Assembly (NCBI GenBank): GCA_023055425.1
Contig: JALGPY010000004.1
Span: 21,041,718-21,105,717, forward strand
Reading direction: 5' to 3'
DNA from: Linanthus parryae
Lineage: Eukaryota > Streptophyta > Magnoliopsida > Ericales > Polemoniaceae
Length of the DNA stretch: 64,000 nucleotides
In this document: piece after piece, positions 55,962 through 64,000 of the stretch
Layout: each line of letters begins with the position of its first letter
How positions within the stretch are numbered: position 1 is the stretch's first letter
Translations under genes and position numbers: made by a program
The notes under the pieces: generated by a model
What the model was told of the DNA's origin: nothing
What the model saw: only the letters and a program-made list of their open reading frames with translations
Database searches by the model: none

Positions 55962-57477
55962 CGATAGCGCCTTTTAGGAGCTATCTATTACCTCCATTTT
56001 ACCACATTATCACGAGTGATTTGAGCTTAATGTTAGAGAATTTGAGTCGTTTTATCACTTGATGCTTCACATGCTTTGTATTGTTAGTGTGGGCGTTTCT
56101 ATGTATATTTAGTTGTTATTTGTCAAATATAATCGCTTGGTATGTTTTTTCATGTTGTCTTGGCAGGAAAGGATGCTAATCGGTTGATAGGAGGCATGGA
56201 ACGAACTTCGGAAACAATGGGAGCACAAGTGGAACGAGGAGAAGCAAAGATGGAGAAGCAAGAATGACCAGTCTGCTCTAATCTGATTATATCTTGAGTT
56301 CAACAAATAATTTTGTATTGATACCAGTGCCAAATGAAAGTAGACTCAAAGAGCTTTCCAATTATAGGTCACAGAGCTTAATCCGAGTCAGGATGAGAGA
56401 GATATGGCGTGCGCAAGATCAGCTTACCATTGTGGATGGGAATTACAAACTAGAGAGGCTGAGATGCAATTTCAGCAAAGTACATTAAAAATTCGCCCCA
56501 GCTAGTAGAAGAACGTGAGGAAGGCCTGAGAATAGACACACACACGACGAAGGAAGAGAGAGAGACACACATGAGTTCAAGGAAGAGAGGATTTACGCCC
56601 CATCTTCAAGGATTTCATCGTTTGATTCTTTTTCTTCATCTCTTGTACTATTTTCTATGGAGATCATGATTTTATCAAGATACTTCATGTCTAGCTAAAA
56701 TCATAGCTAGGTGATCATGGAGAACTAGGGTTTACTTGGTTGATTGATGCATTCATGGATTTACTTCATGCTTATAGCTTAATTTCACTCTTGATTTCAT
56801 TTATTCTTCTACTTGAGTTCTTAATTCTTAGCATGTGAGGGTTTATCACCCATAGCATGTTAGTTATCTAGGAGAGTGTATGAAAATAACTCAACCCTAG
56901 GTTCGTGACGAGTAGGAAGACACTCTTAATATTCTTGAAACTGAGAGGTGAAAGAATGAGAGTGATCACATGAAGATTGTTTTAGTTGATTATGTTAAAG
57001 TGATAACTTTGCAAGGTTGAGAGGTCTTGTAGGTACCTTTATTATATTAACTAGAGTAGTGTGGTTAACAAAATTAGGCTGAAAGGATTTGTTTTCGAGT
57101 ACACTACAGTGTGATACATGATTGAGAGATATGTGTTGCGAGTATAATCTGATATGGTGAAAGAAAGAGTGAAGTGTTGTGAATTGAATCCGGAAATCAA
57201 CTAAGCATCCTAGGGACCCTAAATCATCTAGTTTCTCCATACTCTTAGTAATATCATTAAGTTAATTTGCAGTTCTTAGCTACTTAGAACCACTTGTTTG
57301 AGGGTGGCAAACTCACAGTTCTTAATCTATTCCTCCCGGTTACTTCACTTTAAACTAATATTATAACTAAACAATCTCGAGCTTGTCCTCATGGGATTCG
57401 ATGAACCGAGTATTAAATATACTCTCTCTTTACTACTTGAACCGTGCACTTGCGGTAACACGTAAGAAAGCGTGTCA
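55962..57477 (+). repeat. LTR C of the gypsy array (3' end of the array)
   Basis: The start reads CGATAGCGCC, so the terminal TG has become CG. It ends AAGCGTGTCA at 57477, followed by AAATC of the flanking sequence rather than by a primer-binding site. Length 1516 bp. A matching AAATC on the left could not be tested because the left end of the array is rearranged. Confidence 0.9.
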
Positions 57478-58771
57478 AAATCAAAAGTGTAACTTGATCC
57501 AAATTGAGTTTTGTAAATGGTGCCTACACTTCTTAACACATGTAGTATATTTGCAGCTAGAAACAAAAAATGATAATGATTCACTTAAGTTCACTTAAGC
57601 GCTCTACACATATAAACCTAGGTGAAGCCTACAGATCATACCCTTATAACCGATGAGCCGGTTGAAATAGGGAGTCCCAAGAATAAAGCAAATGGAATAG
57701 AAACATTTGTAATCAATTTGCAGTAAGGAAATTTCCTAAACCGAAATATCCATACCTGTATCCAAGAGATGTGACCCAAAAAATCTCCAATTCTAAGTCA
57801 CCATCCGTAAGATATGAACGAAAGATAAAAAGAATGAAATATTGTTACATAGGGTCTGCTATGGTGTGATAGACCAGCCTTGCTGGAAAATCAATAAATT
57901 CAAACAAAAAGATTGCATAATATGAATAAAATTCACCCAACAAATAATATGTGATATCCTCAAAACACGTAACCCAACAAATAATCTAACATGCCTAACT
58001 AAAGTTCCAATTTTCCTGACTAAAGTTCCAACTTGCCAAATCAAAGTTCAAATCCCAAATTGCTCATGTTATTGTTTTTCCCTAAAGATATGAACAAAAG
58101 GAAACCTAAACATGAATAAAGTACAGAGAAAAGAACAATCAAATAACCTCTTAGCTTAAAAAGAACAAATTCCAATCTTTGTTCAAGATCTTCGAAAAAT
58201 TTGACTAACCCTAATTAAAACACGATCAAGCCCCAATTTTGTATGAAGTGAAAAAGTTCGATTACCCCAAATTTCACAACCCCAAAATCCGAAAACATGA
58301 AGATCATCAAAAAATCCTTACATTCAAAAGTTAGGGACCAGTTACAGATAGGAGAGAGATTACCTGCTAACTGGTTGGAGTTCAGCAACAGTTGCGGCGA
58401 GAGAGATTCAAGGGCGAGCACACAGAGGAGTTTTCAAGCCCATACAAATCCATCGGTATCGATTAGTTTGAGGAGAGAACCGTGCGATTGAAGAGAGGAT
58501 CACGGATTGACAGGGGAGGATTTGAGAGAGGATCGCGCGATAAACAATTAGATTGCGAGATTGAGAGAGAGAGGGAGGGAAGCTTCTGAGACATATGGTT
58601 TTGAGAGGGATCATTTTAGTATATCTATGATGAGTGACGTGTGAGTTTGGAGGTTTTATCATTATTGGAGATTCAATATTTTATTCCCTCCCTCCATCAT
58701 TTTGGTAGTGCGGGATAATTTAGTATAACTGTTTCAATTGATGTGTTTTTAAAATTGACAAGTTTGTCTGT
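57478..58771 (-). other. Gene-fragment-like sequence (5' UTR and intron), antisense
   Basis: Read on the minus strand from about 58660, pyrimidine-rich sequence (CTCTCTCTCAATCTCG) leads to CAGTTAGCAG followed by GTAATCTCTC, a plausible exon-donor junction, then T-rich intron-like sequence. The part at 58080-58430 pairs with 20094-20455. Near 57940-58045 there are imperfect tandem units CTAACTAAAGTTCCAA, CTGACTAAAGTTCCAA and CAAATCAAAGTTCAAA. No open frame is convincing, and LTR C truncates the fragment on the left. Confidence 0.45.
58080..58430 (-). repeat. Gene-derived repeat, right copy (pair of 20094-20455)
   Basis: Reverse complement related along its length to 20094-20455, including the donor-like GTAATCTCTC and the GGGGTTGTGAAATYKGGGG block. 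It preserves the putative exon end CAG before GTAATC, which the left copy has as CATGTAATC. Confidence 0.65.
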
Positions 58772-58999
58772 CACTAAAATATAGTGACTGTCACTGTATT
58801 TTAAAATTCCGGACGGGAAATTTGAACACATATAATGATCGACTACTTTTTTTATCCAAAAACATAAGTAGTCACATTGTCGACAATCGACATCACATAT
58901 ATCGACAAACATAAATATGGTAGATAAAACCTGTAACTCGCTACACATAATTGCTTGTCGACAAATAAATTTTCAAGAAATGTCATTATTTTTGTAGTG
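58772..58999. mobile_element. Possible CACTA-like MITE
   Basis: The right end on the minus strand is CACTACAAAAATAATGACA, the classic CACTA terminus. A candidate left end CACTAAAATATAGTGACTG lies 228 bp away. The interior carries TCGACA/TGTCGA units at 58881-58967. The 3-bp flanks TGT and GCA do not match, so the left border may be wrong and the element could be larger. Confidence 0.4.
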
Positions 59000-61330
59000 G
59001 CACAAAGGTCTGGGAATAGGCCAGGCACACCTTTCTCAACATCTTAAAGGCACGTGCCTCCAAAGTGATACCGTTCAAAATCTGAGAAATATGAGGAACA
59101 ACAGCGAGACCTGCCTGCCTCGGCAAATAGGGTCCGAGAACCCCATAAAAGTCAACGATCTGCAGTCGGAGTCAAGAGCACAGAATCATCTAAAGAAGAA
59201 TCAATGTTCGGAAATAAAGATAATGTAGGCGGAAGAACTATATAACTAGCACCGGGTGGATTTGGAGGTAACTTGGCAACTGCAGGATTATTCTCCTCAG
59301 CTAAACTTCCTAGAACCAGGGTCACGACAGCCTCGCCGCGTATTCGTAACAAGGCCCTCCTGCCTTTCCTTTGTTTCCTTACTAGAACCACGCTCTTTAG
59401 TTGCACCGCTGGCCTCCGGTGTCTTGCCTTCCTGAATAATCACATAATCACCCTCGGCCGTATTGACATTGGCGAGTTGAGAATATTCAAGCTACTCTGG
59501 GTAAATAACTCCTTCGGCAACACTAGGCAAAGTGGATGTCGTAGCTAGAAGCCTTTCCTCGCCCTAAACCTGAGAAAGATAGATTTAGTTCAGAAAGGGA
59601 TCAAAATATGGTTCACGCATGAACCTCGCCTTGACAAAAGGGTCATCAAGTGCACACTCATCTACCTCTGGCTGCACACCATTTCCTGCAACACCAGAAG
59701 CTTCAAAGGCATATGCGACACTGATGTCTGCGACATTGATCGTGCGGGAGTTGTTCCCTTGCATGTTTCCTTGCTCAATCTCACCCGAGACGCCTGGAAC
59801 ACCCATGAGAAGGAGCTCATGGCCCAACTCTCAACGAGAAAAGAAACATATAAGCAAAGCAGGAAAACTAATTTACCTGGAGCTCCCTTAGCCGGAAAAG
59901 AAACATATAAGGCACTAGATATTCATATGAAAAAAATGGTGTATACCTTCATCTGACATTCCACCCCTGACTACATTCATGATGTAATCATAGTATGGTA
60001 GAGATAAATGAAAAAATGCACTATCTTCAGACTTAGCACTGATCATCTTGCAAAATTCTGCTTTTCCCTACTGCTTTGTAGCCACCTCAGCTTCATGAAT
60101 TTCGATGTCATTCGTCTCCTCTGAACTCACGCTCAGCGCCCTCTTCATCTTTTCCTCATCTGTCGCAGGACATTCTATTTATCAACCCATGTATCTATCT
60201 TCTCTCTCCCTAGCCTCGCGTGCCTTAATAGCATTGTTTAGCTATTCTTCCAGAAAAAGAAATACTTCACTTCTATGATAAACAACACCTGTAGCAACTC
60301 TCAGATAAAAGCGAATTGTGAGACGTGCGAGTAAAGAAAAAGAAAATAAATGGAACATGAAAGGAGAAATATAAACAATTCCAGAGATCATGGGCGCATA
60401 ACGAGAACAGGCTGAGCTTGATGAAGGGGAGGCCCGTTTTGAGAAACTTAGTTGACTCCTAGTCAATGTTTTCTACCGATGCTTAGATCCTGTACCCTCC
60501 GATTGCGCAGGAGCTTTGCATTTTGACTTCAAAGCAGACGCGTCATCCATTGCATTGGGTTCTTCATTTATCATTGGGCCAAGAGCTCTCTTCCTTTGCC
60601 TCCTTTGGAGGGGCATCCCGGCACTTCAAACTCAGTATCAACTGAAACCATTGATAAGTTTTCAATCACTTTGAATATGGTCTTCAATTTAGGTGTCCTC
60701 CAAGAAGCGTGTGGACGGCGCTTTCTTAGTTGGGACAATCGCGACAACAACTTCCTCTTCGTTAAACGGAATAGAATGATGGAAGGAAGCCCATATTTTC
60801 TCAGATATGTTGGCATCAGGTTTCTCTATGTGGGAACCCAAGAAGTTAACCTTGCTAGAGCCTAGTGCTCACAACTCTAAATCTTCGGAATAGTCTCCAC
60901 AGCAAAAATGCCTCATTTGAACTACAACAAATACATGGATGATCAGCAGAAACTTCAAATGTAATTATGCCAATGCAATATTAGAATTGAAGTTATCTTA
61001 CCTGTTAAAAGTATTGGGAGTACTACAGCATCCATGTTGCTCGATGAAGAGTTTCAGGTTTCTTCTCCTCCTCGTTGAATTCGGGACATAAATGATTTGT
61101 CCCATCATAAATGGAATAGTAGCCGTAATCAGAGGGTACAACACTACTCCCTTTATTTTATAAAGGAAATGCATTTGGTCGCAGCGCAGGAGAGTTGATC
61201 TCAAGAGCCACATACAAAATTTTAACTCTGTTTTTGTGTGACTTCTAGTAATAGGAACAGCGTGTTGGCACCCTCCCCACCCGGCTGCATGAATGTTGGG
61301 TCTGAGGGAGGAGATCAGCCACCTCAATCT
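59000..61330 (-). pseudogene. Unknown coding-like region, exon-like pieces, antisense
   Basis: Minus-strand frames give coherent pieces separated by stops and splice-like sites. They include YVPEFNEEEKKPETLHRATW (about 61090-61030), IWASFHHSIPFNEEEVVVAI, GTGSKHR preceded by KSKCKAPAQSE, MKRALSVSSEETNDIEIHEA (about 60150), YYDYIMNVVRGGMSDEG, QLANVNTAEGDYVIIQEGKT (about 59470), and GVLGPYLPRQAGLAVVPHIS with ITLEARAFKMLRKVC (about 59000-59150). The repeated phrase FNEEE and acidic/basic low-complexity parts suggest a transposon-encoded or mobile-domain type protein. I cannot name the family. Confidence 0.4.
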
Positions 61331-61874
61331 CGGTTGCGTTACTCTCTAGACAGAGATACCTTTCAGATTTTAAATGTGGAAGCCAGATGGTGATGTGGGC
61401 CTTAATGTCAAAACCGAACTGTCAGCCGAACGACATCATATTGTAACTGACAGTGATCGAGCTATAAGCTTTGGTAGACTTTGCATGGTTAGTAATGGAT
61501 GGTAGAGCACCTTGCGCACACTAGTAGATAAACTCTTTCTAATCCTAATCACTTCTGAAGTCGCGACTGCGAATCAATCTGTGGGAGAAAGGGTAGAGAC
61601 TCCTATAATGCGAGAGTTCCTCTGAAGGGGTCGAGTATGGTCAGAATTTAAAAGAGGACTCGAGATGATAGATGATAGTGAAGGTAGATCTTTGTCCACC
61701 ACTTATGAAACACCTCCAAGAGTGTCGAAAAGAGTACTGGGATGCATCATGAGTTTGCATGTTCCAAGGTTGTGCCCTGTTGGGCACTATAGTATGTGAA
61801 GACCACCTCTCGTACACCCATATGGAGAGTAGGCCAATATTTTCGTATGATAGAATGTTATGATGGACGCGACA
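61331..61874. other. No gene recognised
   Basis: Probably the continuation of the antisense coding-like sequence on both sides, but no coherent frame could be read. Confidence 0.35.
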
Positions 61875-62036
61875 CTATTCGTAGGGAATCAAGTCTTGCT
61901 CCAGATGATAATACACTGAGCCGAGAATCAGAGAGCCTAAAGCTACACCCTGCCCTAGTGAGATAGGAATAGCCAGTGCCATAGTATAAAGGAATACTCC
62001 ATTCGTCAAATTCCCATAGATCAGATAACGGGATAT
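61875..62036 (-). pseudogene. Fragment with plant-mobile-domain-like motif
   Basis: On the minus strand the frame reads VFLYTMALAIPISLGQGVAL and then GSLILGSVYYHLEQDLIPYE before a stop. The pattern of a small helix followed by LGSLILGSVYxxL resembles the plant mobile domain of transposon-derived proteins, a resemblance judged by eye only. The copia LTR at 62037 truncates it. Confidence 0.3.
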
Positions 62037-63420
62037 TGTTAGGTTTTGATATCGATAGCACATCGGAATAACAAAAAATAAACTTCGTTCAAAGCCCTCC
62101 ATGAATCACAAATCATACATCATAACGATGGTAAGGTATAAAAGCATTATGTACCTTGTTTGTTTGAATTCGTGACATTACTTAGAATAATGTCCACATC
62201 TCTATGAATATGTACACCTAGGATTGCTCAGGATCCTTCTCATGCCTTTGTGCTAGCAATAGAATACGGAGGATGAATAAGATCACGCAAACGGGACACC
62301 CAAAGGAGTCGCGCCTCACAGGGCACACAGAGTGGGAGGGAGCGGACGGGGGGTCTCTCGTCCTCCTTGTTTTGCTATCTCCTTGATTTTTTCTCTCTCA
62401 ATTGTGATAACAACTACGAAACTTATGAGAAAGCAAGCTAGGAATTCCATTTTATAGTTAATAACTTCTTATTAACTACATATTATCCCCAATACTAATC
62501 GTGTCCGTACATTGATCAGTCAACCTTGAACAATAGTCCTACTAAGTTTGCATATGGTTGCATATTGATCCTTATATTCAGTTAGCCCTACTAATTATTC
62601 GCAAAGTCTGGTCTAATCCATAGGGTGTGTGACCCCATTGGTTTCTACTTAGTTGGTAGTAACTTACTAATATACAGTGGTCTGTAGTAAGACATGTATG
62701 CCACCCAACTAATAGAAATAGTTAGTGATCCAACAAAACTTGTGACCAATGTTACCGTATCGGATTATCCATTTGTCTCCATATTCGGATTGGACACTAG
62801 ACATAAAAGTCACACACGTATATCCAATCCATAGTTTTTCGATCCTGGGAATAGTCTTATCCACGCAGATAACATTAATATCCTATATTGATTTATCTCA
62901 GTCTGGCCAGACATTTTATAAGCACTACCCCTCGAGTGGCCTTGGATATTTTCACTACCTCTCTCAATCAATACCATCTCTAAGCTTTCTTCTTATTGTG
63001 TCCGATGAATGCCTTTATTCCTACCCAGCCACAGTGTGGTGGTTCACGATATCAAAACACAATATTCCAAACTAGAGTATCCATTGACTTCACGTCTAAG
63101 GACAACAATACCATTGTCACAATGAGAAGCACTTGTGAATTTAACGTAATTAATGTAGCCTTCTCGTAGTGGGTCAATCCATTACCCCGAATACATACCC
63201 ATTTGCTAGACTTGGTATCCCCATATCAATCTACACACATACTAGTCTATATTAATCGTCATGTTAATCAATCTAAGTGACTATGGATATTTAAGATAAA
63301 CAACAATTGTAATCTAAGGACTTCATTATATTAAATATATCCATAAATAATACAATGATTATTCTAGCCAAAATAATGTTCATACAAAATAAGATTGCCT
63401 CTAGGGAATCTAGTCCAACA
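62037..63420 (-). repeat. 3' LTR of an antisense Ty1/copia element
   Basis: On the minus strand it starts TGTTGGACTAGATTCCCTAG at 63420 and ends AAACCTAACA at 62037, 1384 bp. A polypurine tract lies directly before it and the end of pol just before that, so this is the 3' LTR. Its 3' portion is homologous to the LTR at 1-608. Confidence 0.9.
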
Positions 63421-63433
63421 GTCTCCCACTTGC
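63421..63433 (-). other. Polypurine tract of the copia element
   Basis: Minus strand GCAAGTGGGAGAC immediately precedes the LTR start, as in many plant copia elements. Confidence 0.85.
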
Positions 63434-63434
63434 A

Positions 63435-64000
63435 CTAGAGCCAATCTGGTGCATGTCTTATGCCAATAGATCTAGTGTTACCTTCATGTTTGAGTTGAAC
63501 AAGCGGCTTTGTAAGTTGATCTGACAGATTCTTATCTGTAGGAATCTTGCATATCTTCACATCTCCTCTATCCATTATTTCACTAATAAGATGGAACTTT
63601 CTAAGTACATGCTTGGATTTCTTGTGTGACTTGGGTTCCTTGGATTGTGCAATCGCTCCAGTGTTGTCACTACACCAAGCTCAGTAATGAACTTTCAAAT
63701 AAAAACAACATCCTTTGTTACGCCATACGGAGCATTGTAATTAGCCTCAATTGTAGAATTAGCAACCATCTCTTTCTTTGAATTTTTCCAGCTCACAACT
63801 CCTCTATTCAGGCAAACAACGAATCTCGACTGTGTTCTAAAATCATCTCTGTCAGTTAGGAAGCTTGTGTCAGTGTAACCGCTTACACGTAGCTCTTCCT
63901 CCCCTCCATATATCAAGAACACATCCTTAGTTCTTCTCAAGTACTTAATGATGTTCTTGACAGCTATCCATTGACTCTCACCCAGATTGGACATATATCT
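63435..64000 (-). pseudogene. Copia polyprotein C-terminus (RNase H), truncated by window end
   Basis: The frame reads WIAVKNIIKYLRRTKDVFLI, GYTDTSFLTDRDDFRTQSRF and VVSWKNSKKEMVANSTIEAN, the copia RNase H with its D, E and D positions. A TGA at 63695-63697 sits where relatives have Arg (a CGA-to-TGA change). About 11 codons that normally carry the YCDN approach are deleted near 63675. The frame then continues DNTGAIAQSKEPKSHKKSKH, VLRKFHLISEIMDRGDVKIC, LTKPLVQLKHEG and RHAPDWL, with the natural stop at 63435. RT and integrase would lie to the right, outside the window. Confidence 0.9.

Larger units (their letters stand above)
26291..57477 (+). mobile_element. Head-to-tail array of three non-autonomous gypsy copies
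   Basis: The order is internal 1 (26291-31679), LTR A (31680-33190), internal 2 (33191-48896, split by another element), LTR B (48897-50443), internal 3 (50444-55961), LTR C (55962-57477). Each internal region has the same plan: untranslated leader, gag, Ser-rich linker, protease, then about 3 kb of non-coding sequence and a polypurine tract (GTGTGGGGGAATT). Reverse transcriptase, RNase H and integrase are absent from all three, and the protease passes straight into the GGTCGGGCCGTCGACC and GGGAGGCAACCC motifs that in Athila/Tat-type elements lie after pol. Sharing of single LTRs between neighbours suggests unequal recombination. Confidence 0.85.

Noticed and set aside
58681..58720. Stowaway MITE end (CCCTCCCTCC block)
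   Set aside because: No partner inverted repeat or TA duplication was found nearby.
61875..62036. Plastid DNA insertion suggested by a hydrophobic frame
   Set aside because: The frame resembles no plastid membrane protein I know, and the surroundings are nuclear repeat sequence.

Overview
This window looks like intergenic heterochromatin from a flowering plant, probably a eudicot. It is AT-rich and made almost entirely of transposable elements nested in one another. No intact host gene is visible. The evidence is plant Ty3/gypsy and Ty1/copia polyproteins, primer-binding sites matching plant tRNA-iMet and a tRNA-Asp-like sequence, a Helitron 3' end, hAT-like and CACTA-like termini, and LINE fragments. 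Family names below come from motifs read by eye, not from database searches.

Layout. 1-1.5 kb: the 3' part of a copia LTR abutting a decayed antisense gypsy gag-protease piece. 1.6-2.7 kb: a terminal-inverted-repeat element with an 8-bp target duplication. 4.4-10.1 kb: a nearly complete but dead chromovirus (LTR, gag, protease, RT, RNase H, integrase, chromodomain, LTR). 10.7-12.6 kb: LINE endonuclease remnant, SINE-like and MITE-like pieces. 14.0-17.2 kb: one LTR plus gag of a gypsy element, cut by an antisense LTR of the dominant gypsy family (17.2-20 kb). 20-23 kb: exon-like host gene fragments ending at a Helitron-type 3' end. 23.6-25.4 kb: a palindrome-rich repeat holding a hAT-like MITE.

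26.3-57.5 kb is the main structure: a head-to-tail array of three internal domains and three LTRs of one non-autonomous gypsy family that encodes gag and protease but has no reverse transcriptase or integrase. The middle copy is split inside its protease by a second gypsy family (35.25-45.53 kb, antisense), also gag-protease only. That element's own 5' LTR was later hit by a poly(A)-tailed retroposon. The insertions are therefore layered three deep.

57.5-62.0 kb holds gene-fragment-like and unknown coding-like antisense sequence with a CACTA-like terminus. 62.0-64.0 kb is the 3' end of an antisense copia element (LTR, polypurine tract, RNase H) that runs off the window.

Functionally, no element here looks autonomous. 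The chromovirus has lost catalytic residues, and the gag-protease families would need enzymes supplied in trans.
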